Notes: a model not told the origin generated them from the sequence alone. Shown: positions 34,969 to 44,925, numbered from the stretch's first letter. The stretch: 64,000 nt of DNA from Flavobacterium pallidum (GCF_003097535.1 NZ_CP029187.1:868001-932000); one strand, 5' to 3'. Made by a program: numbers and translations.

Positions 34969-36093
34969 ATGAAAAGCATTTTATTCCTTTTTGGGACAAG
35001 GCCTGAAGCAATCAAAATGGCGCCGCTTATCCATTGCCTGAGTAACGATCCAGAGTTCCGCATAAAGGTTGGCGTTACGGCACAGCATCGGGAAATGCTG
35101 GACCAGGTTTTGGATTTTTTTGAAATAAATGTGGATTACGACCTCAATGTCATGTCGCCTGACCAGAAGCTGCACACTTTAACCTCCCGTTTGATTGCCG
35201 ACATTACCAACGATATTTTATTAAAGGAGTCTTTCGATTTTGTATTGGTCCAGGGCGATACCACAACGGTGCTTGCAGCATCGCTGGCCGCTTTTTATCA
35301 GAAAGTAAAAGTAGTCCATCTCGAAGCAGGGTTGCGGAGTGGCAACATGGATGCCCCCTTTCCTGAAGAAATGAACAGGATACTGACATCAAAACTGGCC
35401 AGCATACACCTCTGCCCTACGGAAAATGCCAAAGCCAATTTATTTGCAGAAAACATCAAGGAAAACGTTTATGTAGTGGGGAACACCGTTATTGATGCCT
35501 TATTCCTGGGTTTGGAAAAACTGCGTGAAATGCCCGATACGTCATTTTCTGAAAAATACCACAACATTGATTTTACCAAAAAAATCATCCTGGTGACCTG
35601 CCACAGGCGGGAAAATTTTGGGCAGCCATTCGAATCAATCTGTAAAGCACTATTAACCATTGCTGCACAGCACCAGGACGATGTGGAGATTGTATACCCT
35701 GTACATCCCAACCCAAATGTGCAAAAAGCAGCGCACCAGCATCTCGTGGCCAGGAATATAAAACTCATCTCCCCGCTTGATTATCCTGACCTGATCTGGA
35801 TGATGAGCAAATCCTATATGATCCTCACCGATTCAGGGGGCATACAAGAGGAAGCGCCAAGCCTTGGGAAACCGGTGATTGTTTTAAGGGAAGTCACCGA
35901 GCGGATTGAAGGTATCACTGCCGGAAATGCCGTTTTGGCCGGATCTTCGGTTGAAAAAATCATTGCTGAAACCTCGCGGCTGCTTTCTGATAGGTACTAT
36001 TATGATTCGTTTACAGCTTCAGCAAACCCTTATGGCGACGGCAATGCGGGCAGTAAAATTGTGGCATTGTTTAAAACCGCTTTCAGCGGCTAG
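34969..36093 (+). CDS. wecB: UDP-N-acetylglucosamine 2-epimerase (non-hydrolysing)
   Basis: 374 residues. Motifs LFGTRPEAIKMAPL, HLEAGLRSG and DSGGIQEEAPSLGKP with REVTERIEG are all intact. The enzyme interconverts UDP-GlcNAc and UDP-ManNAc. The usual partner WecC (UDP-ManNAc dehydrogenase) is missing here. Its presence indicates ManNAc or a derivative in the polymer. It is divergent from the GT4 operon. Confidence 0.96.
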   Translation: MKSILFLFGTRPEAIKMAPLIHCLSNDPEFRIKVGVTAQHREMLDQVLDFFEINVDYDLNVMSPDQKLHTLTSRLIADITNDILLKESFDFVLVQGDTTTVLAASLAAFYQKVKVVHLEAGLRSGNMDAPFPEEMNRILTSKLASIHLCPTENAKANLFAENIKENVYVVGNTVIDALFLGLEKLREMPDTSFSEKYHNIDFTKKIILVTCHRRENFGQPFESICKALLTIAAQHQDDVEIVYPVHPNPNVQKAAHQHLVARNIKLISPLDYPDLIWMMSKSYMILTDSGGIQEEAPSLGKPVIVLREVTERIEGITAGNAVLAGSSVEKIIAETSRLLSDRYYYDSFTASANPYGDGNAGSKIVALFKTAFSG

Positions 36094-36178
36094 GTTTTTT
36101 TTCGTCCTTTGCCGCAATTTTAACATGAATTGTCGCTTATCCTGGCATTATTCTGTGTGATTAATTTCTTTATTTTGT

Positions 36179-36186
36179 TACTTTTG
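36179..36186 (+). promoter_or_regulatory. -7 promoter element of the 2OG oxygenase gene
   Basis: TACTTTTG, 25 bp before the ATG at 36212; no good -33. Confidence 0.45.
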
Positions 36187-36211
36187 CTGGAACTATAATA
36201 CTTCTTAGAGT

Positions 36212-36988
36212 ATGATTAATTTTGAATTTTTGGAAAAAAACCTGGAAACATTGCGCATCCAGTATTTATCCGCACAACCATTCCCGCACTTGTTGATTGA
36301 TAATTTCTGTGATGAGGAAAAGCTGTTAAAAGCTTACAGCAATGTTCCCGAACTCAATAATAAGAGCCGCGATTATGCTTTTGCGAACAACAAATTCGAA
36401 AAGTCAAATTACAGGGAAATCTGTCCTGAGTTTATGGAGTTATACAATGACCTGTCTTCGGAAAGATTCAACCGGATCCTTGCTTTCATTACTGCTAAAA
36501 AAACTTTCGTTGACCCAAAAAATTTCGGAGGCGGGCTGCACCAGGGTAAAAAGAACAGCTTCCTGGATATGCACCTCGATTTTAATTACCATCCGTTAAA
36601 CAAAAACTGGTATCGCGAACTGAACCTGCTTTTGTACCTCAATAAAGATTGGAAACCTGAATACAAAGGCCAGCTCAAGATTAAGGATTTAAGGACAAAT
36701 GACGAAGCAGAGCTCGACGTGCCTTTCAACAGGCTGATCATTCAGCAGTGTGCGCCATATACCCTGCATGGTTATGATATGACCAATTTCCCGGAGGGCC
36801 GGTACCGTACTTCCATAGCAACTTATGCTTACCAGGTGCATGAACGCCTGATAGAAACGCCCAGGACAACTGACTGGTTTCCTAAAGAAAATGCGTCGTT
36901 CTGGAAAAAGCAATTCGCTAAAAACTATAACTTTCTGGTAAAGACAAAAAACAAATTCTTCGGAAGCGCTACTGCAAAAAATCAGTAA
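36212..36988 (+). CDS. 2OG-Fe(II) oxygenase
   Basis: 258 residues. The iron ligands are visible as His and Asp in MHLDFNYHP (about residues 117-125) and a distal His in TLHGY. The 2-oxoglutarate-binding Arg is probably in GRYRTSIATYAY. It resembles the prolyl-4-hydroxylase-like family found in glycan loci. It would hydroxylate a sugar, lipid or protein with O2 and 2-oxoglutarate. It ends over the 3' end of the GT4 gene (20-bp convergent overlap). Confidence 0.85.
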   Translation: MINFEFLEKNLETLRIQYLSAQPFPHLLIDNFCDEEKLLKAYSNVPELNNKSRDYAFANNKFEKSNYREICPEFMELYNDLSSERFNRILAFITAKKTFVDPKNFGGGLHQGKKNSFLDMHLDFNYHPLNKNWYRELNLLLYLNKDWKPEYKGQLKIKDLRTNDEAELDVPFNRLIIQQCAPYTLHGYDMTNFPEGRYRTSIATYAYQVHERLIETPRTTDWFPKENASFWKKQFAKNYNFLVKTKNKFFGSATAKNQ

Positions 36989-38090
36989 TCGCCTGATTGT
37001 ATACAGCCGCAGCCAACGGCCAGTTGTACTTTTGCTTCAAGGCCGCAATCTTCCCCTCAAATCCGTAATCGGCATGGCCGCTTGTAACGTATACCAGTTT
37101 TTCCTCAAAGTCTTTTGGGTTGGCAGGATCGAAAGAAACATCTTCCAGGAAATCAAAATCCGCCATCGCGGTAAGATTCGATGTGATTGTGGGTATCCTT
37201 GCAGCAACCGATTCAAGTGGCGGAATACCGAATCCCTCTGCTCTTGAAGGATATACTGCGATTGCCGCACCCCTTAAAAGCAGCAACATGTCCGGAAAGC
37301 TTACTTTCTGGAAACTGAAAATCTTCCGTTTAACATCGTCATCAAGGCTGTCGAAAAGCTGATCGTATTTCTTATTATGAAAAGTAGTGTCGCCAATAAA
37401 GACCAGGTTAAAATCGCGGAACAATCCCAGGTTAACGAATTGTTCCAGCAACAGATGATGGTTTTTTCTGGGTTCCCAACGGCTGACGTAGATGATATAC
37501 CGCGACGATATCCCGAATTTCCCTGATACTGCAGCGGTTACGCCAGCTTTGTCATACGGCTCAAAAAAAACGTCTTCCACTGCATTCGGCGTTACCCATA
37601 CCCTTTTTACTTTCAGGTGACGTTCTATCTGCTTTTTTGAATAGTCCGAAACAGTCAGGACAATATCCGACATTCGTGCGCTTGCCTTATAGGTAAGGAA
37701 GCTTTGAAGCCGGTTGAGTTTTGGGAAATCTTCCGGGAAATCTTCAAAAAGCACATCATGTATGGTGACGATGTACCTGCAAAGCTTTACGGGTGGCACC
37801 CGGTATTGGAAATGTGCGAAATCAATTTGATTTTTCCTTATCATACGGGGTATTTCAATACCCAGCCTCGATAAGGCTTTTGATGATTTGTATTTCAGGT
37901 AGGTAATGTTTTCTGCCTTTCCGAAGATGTCCTGCAGATTGCCAGTGTCTGAAGCCGCAAGGAAAAAATGCCTCGAATTGTCTTTGATCAGTTCCAGGTA
38001 TAATCCCTGAATGTATGTCCTGGTGCCCTGAAATCCTTTGTCGAAAACATGGCAATCCACAAATATGCGGAGCCTCTTAGGTGTTTTCAT
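36969..38090 (-). CDS. glycosyltransferase family 4
   Basis: 373 residues. The C-terminal nucleotide-sugar-binding half is clear (RYIIYVSRWEPRKNHHLLLEQF, then VYPSRAEGFGIPPLESVAARIPTITSN). The N-terminal part includes RIFVDCHVFDKGFQGTRTYIQGLY. It adds a sugar to the growing repeat unit. It starts inside the end of the Wzy-like gene (14-bp overlap), so the two are coupled. Confidence 0.93.
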   Translation of the reverse strand: MKTPKRLRIFVDCHVFDKGFQGTRTYIQGLYLELIKDNSRHFFLAASDTGNLQDIFGKAENITYLKYKSSKALSRLGIEIPRMIRKNQIDFAHFQYRVPPVKLCRYIVTIHDVLFEDFPEDFPKLNRLQSFLTYKASARMSDIVLTVSDYSKKQIERHLKVKRVWVTPNAVEDVFFEPYDKAGVTAAVSGKFGISSRYIIYVSRWEPRKNHHLLLEQFVNLGLFRDFNLVFIGDTTFHNKKYDQLFDSLDDDVKRKIFSFQKVSFPDMLLLLRGAAIAVYPSRAEGFGIPPLESVAARIPTITSNLTAMADFDFLEDVSFDPANPKDFEEKLVYVTSGHADYGFEGKIAALKQKYNWPLAAAVYNQAITDFLQ

Positions 38091-39324
38091 ACTGTTCCTG
38101 TTCTTTTAAAAGCAGCTCTTTATAGCATAGTAAAAAACCGATAAAAATGGATTTATTATCCAGTTTCAGGTAAAAACCCATAAAAACCCAATTAGATAAT
38201 ATCAGGAAGACTGCACTTCCTACTAACAGGTAATTGATATTGCGGATAATGTCGCTGTTTGCCTTTGGATGCTTATAGACGAGGCGCATGCTGTAAATCA
38301 AAAGCAAAACCCCTAAAAGCCCTGATTTAAGGAAAATCGTCATATAGGAATTATGCAATGCCGGGACATAGCGGATGTATTCCCCGTCGTTGGTCCACAT
38401 TTCCCTGCCAATATCAATTGTAGAGCCCATTCCTTCACCAAAAATTATGGTAAACCAGCCATGGCCGGTCACCTGCTTTACGGTAATGATATTTTCAAAA
38501 GACCGGTAATTATCGTTGAATTCTTTCCAGTCGTTTTCATTGATGTGCGTTTTAAATGCTTCAATCGGGGCAATTTTTATCTTGTAGAAAAAAGCTTCAA
38601 GGCCTTGTGCATTCCGTTGTGGATAAGAATAGTAAATAGCGGTATAGGACAGGCTTGAGATGATGATGAACGCGCCCAATATCCCGAGGCTCCGCTTTGT
38701 CATCCTCAAGTGTCCTTTCATGGCAAGGACCAGGATCAGGAACTGTATGATGTTCGTCCTGGCGAGGTATAAAAACGACGAACACGCAATAACCGCTATG
38801 AATAGATAGACCGTGGTCTGTTTTAACCCAATGTCAAATTTCTTATAGAATAGGAGAAGTACCAGGATGTAAATTTCATAATCGTCGAAATAACCCCCGT
38901 ATTGCCTCAGTTCGTTGATGTTCCTTATCCCGAATACCACATAGTAAAATCCTACGGTGGCTATGTGTATCGCCGCGAGGGCAACACCGGAATAGATTAT
39001 GGTGATAATGGCCTGTTTTCCGACGCTTTTGCAAAAATTATATCCTACCAGCAGTCCGAGGATCGGTTTGAGCAGGTAGGCAACATCCCTGAAAAAATTA
39101 TAAGCCCTGAAATCCCTGAAAAAAGAACTGAAAAGCGCAATCAGCATAATCACGGAAAATACAAGGATCAGTTTGGATATTTGCACGGAGTAGCGGTTCC
39201 TCAATGAAACAAAAGCCGACAATGACCATACGAGGAATGTTATTTCATAACTCGTCAACAGCAACACCAGCACTGATGCGATTAATAAGGACTTGTGGAA
39301 TGTACTTTTGCGGATGGATATCAT
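38077..39324 (-). CDS. O-antigen ligase/polymerase-like membrane protein (second)
   Basis: 415 residues with about 10-11 membrane segments. A large loop near residues 260-330 contains WFTIIFGEGMGSTIDIG and RYVPALHNSYMTIFLKSGLLG, the HNxY pattern of Wzy/WaaL proteins. Two such genes in one locus suggest that one is Wzy and one the ligase; which is which cannot be told from sequence alone. Confidence 0.83.
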   Translation of the reverse strand: MISIRKSTFHKSLLIASVLVLLLTSYEITFLVWSLSAFVSLRNRYSVQISKLILVFSVIMLIALFSSFFRDFRAYNFFRDVAYLLKPILGLLVGYNFCKSVGKQAIITIIYSGVALAAIHIATVGFYYVVFGIRNINELRQYGGYFDDYEIYILVLLLFYKKFDIGLKQTTVYLFIAVIACSSFLYLARTNIIQFLILVLAMKGHLRMTKRSLGILGAFIIISSLSYTAIYYSYPQRNAQGLEAFFYKIKIAPIEAFKTHINENDWKEFNDNYRSFENIITVKQVTGHGWFTIIFGEGMGSTIDIGREMWTNDGEYIRYVPALHNSYMTIFLKSGLLGVLLLIYSMRLVYKHPKANSDIIRNINYLLVGSAVFLILSNWVFMGFYLKLDNKSIFIGFLLCYKELLLKEQEQYENT

Positions 39325-39335
39325 GGCTTACCAGC

Positions 39336-40259
39336 TTATTTATCTTGGGACCAGTTGATGTCCTTGATTTTAGTGAGCTGCTGCTTTTCAATGTCAAAGA
39401 CCGGTAGGTCTTCAATCATCTTCAGCCTTTCGTGGTGCCTTAAAAAGAGCAGTTCCCCTTTCTCATTTTTCGAATCCCTGTTGGCCGATTCATTGAAGCC
39501 GGTTTCCGGATTGTATTTCAAAAACGGCGCCGAAAGATCTTTCCTTACAAAATAAGCATTTACACCTGCCCGTGTTGTTCCGATGAAGTCGTAGCCTTTC
39601 TTATCGGCTAAATCACAAAATGCAGCAAGCGACGCGCCGAAATAGAGTTCGGAGTAGTGTTCTTTGCTGCGGACAAAATCCTGCTTATAGGGTACCGTAA
39701 CTTTCTTTTTGCTCCCAAATGCCGAATTGTATTCACATACCACTATTCGTGGATTGATACAATCAATCTGCTCCCAAACCCAGTAGTCATTGCCATCGAT
39801 ATCGACACTCAGCAGCCCGATATCTTTAACAGAAGTGTAGTTGCCAATCAGCTTATTGATGTTTTCTTTAGTAATAAAACTGTTTACGGCAACAAGGTCA
39901 TACTTCCAATACACCAGGTCTTTTTTTATGAAGTCCACATTTTTTTCTGAACCATCTATGACAAGTCCTGACCAATTATCGTTAAAAAGCAGGAATCTTG
40001 TATTGGATTCGGTATAAGTTTCTACGCCGAATTCAACAAAAATCTTGTTTGGAATTTCAATCTTATTGATAATATATTGGATGATTCCATCTTCGCCGCG
40101 TTGTGAAAAAACCTGGAATTCAACCTCATCCAGGGATTTGATTTGTTGTTTCTGGTTGTTTTGGTTTGATAAGATTTTGCCGTTTAACAACAGTGCCTTC
40201 TGGACATCATAATTAAGTTTTTGGTAAATCTTCTTATAAAGTAGCTTAATGAAACTCAT
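39336..40259 (-). CDS. FkbM-like methyltransferase family protein
   Basis: 307 residues. FSQRGEDGIIQYIINKI, IFVEFGVETYTESNTRFL and IGLLSVDIDGNDYWVWE recall the FkbM-type Rossmann methyltransferase fold found in glycan loci. The usual SAM-binding Gly loop is only partly clear, so activity is uncertain. It lies between the flippase and the Wzy-like gene. Confidence 0.72.
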   Translation of the reverse strand: MSFIKLLYKKIYQKLNYDVQKALLLNGKILSNQNNQKQQIKSLDEVEFQVFSQRGEDGIIQYIINKIEIPNKIFVEFGVETYTESNTRFLLFNDNWSGLVIDGSEKNVDFIKKDLVYWKYDLVAVNSFITKENINKLIGNYTSVKDIGLLSVDIDGNDYWVWEQIDCINPRIVVCEYNSAFGSKKKVTVPYKQDFVRSKEHYSELYFGASLAAFCDLADKKGYDFIGTTRAGVNAYFVRKDLSAPFLKYNPETGFNESANRDSKNEKGELLFLRHHERLKMIEDLPVFDIEKQQLTKIKDINWSQDK

Positions 40260-40281
40260 TCGGAATTTTAAAGTATTTTAT

Positions 40282-41559
40282 TTAGTGCTTCGGATCAGAT
40301 ACCGCAAAATAAGGTTTTAATATCAGTAAATATATACATATCAAACAAAGCTCGGTTATAATCAGCACAAAAAAGGCTTCCCTTAATGCAAAATAGGTCA
40401 TTGCAATTGTTATACCTACGGCATTCAGGATCGTTGATGCAATCGTAATGCTGATATAATAGCGATTTTTGTTCAGGCTGAATAAAAGCTGTTCCATGGG
40501 CAATGTCACGCCTATGAGCAGTGGGATCAATAATCCGATGTGCAGGTAGCTGACGAATTCCAGGAGCATTGTTTTGTCGACTTTGAAAAACCTCAGCACC
40601 AGGTCTGAAAAAAAGAAAACCACAGTCAGCAACACGATAAGGAAAATGGTATTGAGCCCGTTTAGTTTCTTCCACAAATGTATGCCTTTTTTCAGATTCC
40701 TGTCGATTTCAAAACAAATATAGCTGTAGGAAAACTTAAAGAACATCTGTAAATAAGTCCGGAAAAGATTGACAATCTGCTCGATGACCTTGAATTGTCC
40801 CGCCACATAATTTCCGGCAAAGAAACCAATGATCATTACTGAAGAATAATTCCTTATCGCAAAAAACAGCTGGGAAACGCAAAACGGAAAATTATTCCTT
40901 AACAAATCCGCAATGGCAACTGAAGAAAAATCCCTGAAGGAAAATTTATATTTTTTCACCAACCACAGGAACCCTATCAGGTTGGCTACGATAGCCCCGC
41001 CGCCAAGTAACAGATTGGCGTAAATGTAATCGTCTGCGGAGGTAATAAGCAAAATCACTCCTATAACGTTTATTGCTTTTGAGATGACATTGATTATTGT
41101 GATCCATAAGAAGTTTTCAATGCCCTGCAGAAACCACGTCGGGTTGATAAACTGGCCCACAATGATGCTTAAGCTCAGATAAAAAACGACCATGTTTTCA
41201 CGAAAGTAAGGCACAAATACCGTTAGTAAAAACGTAATCAGGCACACCAGCAACAACAGCAGGAACTTTGCCGCATAATTGGTTTTAAAGATGTCCTGAA
41301 GTGCGGCATGGTCATCCCTGTTGATAGACGTTTCGCGAACGCCCACGATGTAGGAACTGTAATCAACCACTACAATGAGGATGTATGCGAACGCCTGGCC
41401 CATGGCAATCACGCCGAGTTTTTCAAATCCGCACACAAACAACAGGTATGGGGTAATCAATAATGGTGTCAGAATATTTACAACCTGTCCGATTCCGTAT
41501 ACAAAAAAGTCTTTTGTCTTTTTCTTATAAAGTACAGAAAGTAGTTTTTCTTTTATCAT
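40282..41559 (-). CDS. wzx: Wzx flippase (second)
   Basis: 425 residues, about 12 membrane segments, with an N-terminus (DFFVYGIGQVVNILTPLLITPYLLFVCGFEKLG) typical of O-antigen flippases. It should move the undecaprenyl-linked repeat unit to the periplasmic side for Wzy. It leads the operon Wzx, FkbM-like, Wzy-like, GT4. Confidence 0.92.
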   Translation of the reverse strand: MIKEKLLSVLYKKKTKDFFVYGIGQVVNILTPLLITPYLLFVCGFEKLGVIAMGQAFAYILIVVVDYSSYIVGVRETSINRDDHAALQDIFKTNYAAKFLLLLLVCLITFLLTVFVPYFRENMVVFYLSLSIIVGQFINPTWFLQGIENFLWITIINVISKAINVIGVILLITSADDYIYANLLLGGGAIVANLIGFLWLVKKYKFSFRDFSSVAIADLLRNNFPFCVSQLFFAIRNYSSVMIIGFFAGNYVAGQFKVIEQIVNLFRTYLQMFFKFSYSYICFEIDRNLKKGIHLWKKLNGLNTIFLIVLLTVVFFFSDLVLRFFKVDKTMLLEFVSYLHIGLLIPLLIGVTLPMEQLLFSLNKNRYYISITIASTILNAVGITIAMTYFALREAFFVLIITELCLICIYLLILKPYFAVSDPKH

Positions 41560-41582
41560 TGGTTAACACCGAATTTGAATAA

Positions 41583-41617
41583 TATAAAAAACAAAAGCCA
41601 TAGAATACTATGGCTTT
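41583..41617 (-). terminator. rho-independent terminator after the lipoprotein gene
   Basis: AAAGCCATAG (41594-41603) and CTATGGCTTT (41608-41617) form a perfect 10-bp stem with loop AATA, and a T-run follows on the minus strand. It separates the lipoprotein transcript from the flippase operon. Confidence 0.88.
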
Positions 41618-41636
41618 CGAAAGATATATTTAAGAT

Positions 41637-42176
41637 TTACATCGCCAGTTTAGGCAATTCTGCTGCCATTATAGCCTCATTAGGATATAAGGAAGGCGTT
41701 TGTTTTTTTCCGTCTTTCACTAAAGCTTTGATCACGCCGGTTGAAGAATCAAATGTACATTTTGATGGATCTGGCCTGAAGAACAATCCCAATTCCGCAC
41801 CTTTTAATTCTCTGGTTTTACCTGCATATTCAAATTTAACAGATTTGATTACCATGTCATCCTGTTCCTGGCCTTTTCCTAAATCCAGTCTCAATTGCGT
41901 TGGGTATACATTTGCCGGTAAAGCAATCTCGATGGCTTGCTCATTTTCCATTCCTGTAACGCCTTTCCAGGTCCCTTCGTTAAATTCCAGTGATCCGTTT
42001 TGAGTATATAATACACAAAAGTCGTCGTTCTTTTTTACGACGGCATTAATCACCACCTTAAACACATCGGCCTCAACTTCAGGAGCTTGATTTCCATCAG
42101 GTCCATCTGGCTTGTCTTTGCAGCCTACAACAGTTAAAATAAAAAGAGATAATATACAATAAAATCCGGCTTTCAT
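41637..42176 (-). CDS. hypothetical lipoprotein
   Basis: 179 residues. A lipoprotein signal is clear (MKAGFYCILSLFILTVVGCK; Cys at residue 19), followed by a Pro/Gly/Asp linker. The mature part is beta-rich with no motif I recognise. It is a single-gene transcript closed by its own terminator and sits inside the polysaccharide locus, facing away from the GtrII-like gene. A surface or outer-membrane location is likely. Confidence 0.8.
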   Translation of the reverse strand: MKAGFYCILSLFILTVVGCKDKPDGPDGNQAPEVEADVFKVVINAVVKKNDDFCVLYTQNGSLEFNEGTWKGVTGMENEQAIEIALPANVYPTQLRLDLGKGQEQDDMVIKSVKFEYAGKTRELKGAELGLFFRPDPSKCTFDSSTGVIKALVKDGKKQTPSLYPNEAIMAAELPKLAM

Positions 42177-42284
42177 GTGGTTTTCGATTAGAGAGTTACA
42201 ATTTATTTGCTTTATTTTGCAAACTAAATGATTATTTTTTTAATAAACAAATATAATTAATCCTTTTCCTTATTTAATATTTTT

Positions 42285-43781
42285 ATGTTAAACTCCAATA
42301 ATATCAGCACTTACAACACGTACAAATTATTTGTTTTTTCTTTTTTATTAGCCATCCTCACGTACGGATTTGCCCTTACGAATTTTACTGTAAGTATTGA
42401 TAATGAGATTCCTATTTTGCCCGATTACGGACTGGATTTAGGAAGATGGGGGCAAAACCTGATCGTGTATCACTTATTCAAAGGGCATTTACAATATTTT
42501 TCGCTTGCGTTAAGCCTGTTCTTATTCAGCATTGCGGCTGTTCGCTTAACCAATTTGTTTAAATTCCAGGGGTATTCCGCTTTGTTTTTTTGTGCCTTGT
42601 TTGTGACTTTTCCACAAATCTCCTATCAGGTTGTTTTTGGAATGATGGCCGATATTGCTGCGCTTGGCGTCTTACTGTCTGTTTTTGCTGTGGAGTTATT
42701 TCAGAAAGGAATTGAAACGCCATCACCGAAAAAGAAAGTACTGCTTTTTTTATCAGTTGCCTTGCTGCTGATGTTTACACTGTCAATGTACCAGGCATTT
42801 ATATTGGTTCCTACGGCGATATATGCCATTTTATTTTTCCAAAATTCCTTTAAGGATACATTCAGCTTAAAGTCAGAGATTAAAAATATACTGCTTTTTG
42901 GCGGTATCCTGATCGTTGCGTTATTATTATATTACATATCGGTGAAGATCATTTGCCCTATCCAGCAAGGCGGATACCTCACCTCGTTTGTTTCAGAAGG
43001 TTCGACTGATAACCGGTTTCTGAACTTTTGCTCCATTTGGGGGAAAAACCTTCTCGGGGCATTTTACTATGGCGAAAAGCTTTTTACTGTGGCAACCTTG
43101 TCGGGATTGTGTTTATTGGTGTACTTTTTTATCGCAAAAAAACATATTGCCGTTCGCTTCGTCACGCTTCTGGTGATTCTGATGCTTCCTTTTATGATGT
43201 CTTCCATCATTACGAATGGATACCATCCTCCGCGCTTATACCTGACATCCAACCTTGTCTTCGCATTTCTTATAGTATTCGTCGCAGATCATTTTAATAT
43301 AAGCACCAGGATGATTACCAAAACCGTTTTGACCGTAATCGTACTCGTAAATTTTTACTTTGTGACAAACCTCTTTAATGCTGTTCATAAAATATATAAA
43401 TACGATAAAAAAATTGCGGAAAAAATCGATTTTACAATCCAGTCGAAATACCCTGATTTCTCTTCTTCGGATAAGTATGTTTATTTTTACGGGCACTTCC
43501 CGTTTGACAATTACCAGAAATTCCAATTGAAAAATTCAGAGATTTTCAGTGGTTCAATCTTTGTATGGGATAATGGGAATAATTACCGCATCACGAATTT
43601 CTTCAGGGAAGCGGATGTCGCGGAGTACAGGATGATTGATACAAAAGAGCAGTTTAACTCCGTAAAGGATTCTATAGCTAAAATGCCAATCTGGCCAAAC
43701 CATGAATCCGTTAAGATGTTCAACAACATCGTAGTGGTGAAGTTAGGAAACGAAAAAGGATCTCCGCTTAATATCGAATAA
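42285..43781 (+). CDS. GtrII-like membrane glucosyltransferase (GT-C type)
   Basis: 498 residues with about 10-12 membrane segments in the first 370. The early loop SIDNEIPILPDYGLDLGRWGQNL (Asp/Glu and GRW) and SMYQAFILVP match the GtrII family, which adds glucosyl groups to O-antigen in the periplasm from a polyprenyl-phosphate sugar. A GtrB-like GT2 (46781-47707) could supply this donor. The C-terminal 120 residues are soluble. It is the only rightward gene between 37 and 56 kb. Confidence 0.78.
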   Translation: MLNSNNISTYNTYKLFVFSFLLAILTYGFALTNFTVSIDNEIPILPDYGLDLGRWGQNLIVYHLFKGHLQYFSLALSLFLFSIAAVRLTNLFKFQGYSALFFCALFVTFPQISYQVVFGMMADIAALGVLLSVFAVELFQKGIETPSPKKKVLLFLSVALLLMFTLSMYQAFILVPTAIYAILFFQNSFKDTFSLKSEIKNILLFGGILIVALLLYYISVKIICPIQQGGYLTSFVSEGSTDNRFLNFCSIWGKNLLGAFYYGEKLFTVATLSGLCLLVYFFIAKKHIAVRFVTLLVILMLPFMMSSIITNGYHPPRLYLTSNLVFAFLIVFVADHFNISTRMITKTVLTVIVLVNFYFVTNLFNAVHKIYKYDKKIAEKIDFTIQSKYPDFSSSDKYVYFYGHFPFDNYQKFQLKNSEIFSGSIFVWDNGNNYRITNFFREADVAEYRMIDTKEQFNSVKDSIAKMPIWPNHESVKMFNNIVVVKLGNEKGSPLNIE

Positions 43782-43799
43782 TCCGGGTTATGATGACTT

Positions 43800-44924
43800 T
43801 TAAAATTTTAAGAGCGCTTCGATTACTTCATCGGGATTCAACTCATAAAAGAGCGGCAGCCGCACCAGGGTGTCCGTAAATCTATCTGTCTCAGGCAATT
43901 CGCCACCTTCATGCTTTGGCGCATAAAACGGGCTTGTGTGGAGGCTTATGTAATGGAAAACAGCCAATATCCTATTTTGCTTCAGATAACCCAGCAATTT
44001 TGTCCTTTGTTCCAAACTGTTGCAAACCAGGTAAAACATATGCCCATTATTGGTAGCATATTCCGGAACCTTAGGCAATTCTATCTGATTTGCACCGGCC
44101 CAATCGCTTAGTTTATCGAAATAGCCTTCCCAATGGTTTTTCCGGACGGTTTGAATCTGCTTTAAGTTTTCCAGTTGCGCCCATAAGAAAGCCGCTATGA
44201 TTTCTGATGGCAGAAAGGAACTTCCGATATCTACCCAGCCGTACTTATCAACTTCGCCCCTGAAAAAGGAGGATCGGTTAGTTCCTTTTTCCCAAATTAT
44301 TTCGGCCCTGTTTATAAATTCCTCATCATTTATGGCCAATAACCCACCTTCCCCTGAAATGATATTCTTGGTTTCATGAAACGAAAAAGCCGCCATGTGG
44401 CCAATGGATCCAAGGGGTCTTCGGATGTTGTCCTTTCCAATGTAATAACTGTCGATTGCCTGAGCTGCATCTTCTATGACGTAAATGTTATGCTTTTTTG
44501 CGATTTCCATGATGGTATCCATTTCGCAGGCAACACCGGCATAATGGACAGGCACAATGGCTTTTGTTTTTGTCGTGATCAATCCTTCAATCGCATTTTC
44601 ATCCATATTGGGATGGTCTTTGCGGCTGTCAGCGAAAACAATCTTAGCACCTCTCAGCACAAAGGCATTTGCTGTGGAAACAAACGTATAACTTGGCATA
44701 ATTACCTCATCACCCGGCTGAATATCGATTAATATCGCTGCCATTTCAAGTGCATCAGTACACGACGTGGTCAGCAAGCATTTTTTGAAGCCATAATGCT
44801 GCTCGAAAAAAGCCTGGCATTTTTTGGTATAATCGCCATTGCCTGAAATTTTTCCTGAGCTTACAGCGTCTTCAATATATTTTGTTTCGTTTCCGGTAAA
44901 GTACGGTTTATTAAATGGCAGCAT
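43800..44924 (-). CDS. wecE: dTDP-4-amino-4,6-dideoxygalactose transaminase
   Basis: 374 residues. The whole protein follows E. coli WecE/RffA closely (GDEVIMPSYTFVSTANAFVLRGAKIVF, VPVHYAGVACEMDTIM, SFHETKN with the PLP Lys, EKGTNRSSFFRGEVDKYGW, AVFHYI.LH). It converts dTDP-4-keto-6-deoxyglucose and glutamate to dTDP-Fuc4N with PLP. The next step, N-acetylation, is likely done by the gene at 46104-46784. It is the last gene of the rml operon. Confidence 0.95.
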   Translation of the reverse strand: MLPFNKPYFTGNETKYIEDAVSSGKISGNGDYTKKCQAFFEQHYGFKKCLLTTSCTDALEMAAILIDIQPGDEVIMPSYTFVSTANAFVLRGAKIVFADSRKDHPNMDENAIEGLITTKTKAIVPVHYAGVACEMDTIMEIAKKHNIYVIEDAAQAIDSYYIGKDNIRRPLGSIGHMAAFSFHETKNIISGEGGLLAINDEEFINRAEIIWEKGTNRSSFFRGEVDKYGWVDIGSSFLPSEIIAAFLWAQLENLKQIQTVRKNHWEGYFDKLSDWAGANQIELPKVPEYATNNGHMFYLVCNSLEQRTKLLGYLKQNRILAVFHYISLHTSPFYAPKHEGGELPETDRFTDTLVRLPLFYELNPDEVIEALLKF

Positions 44925-44925
44925 T

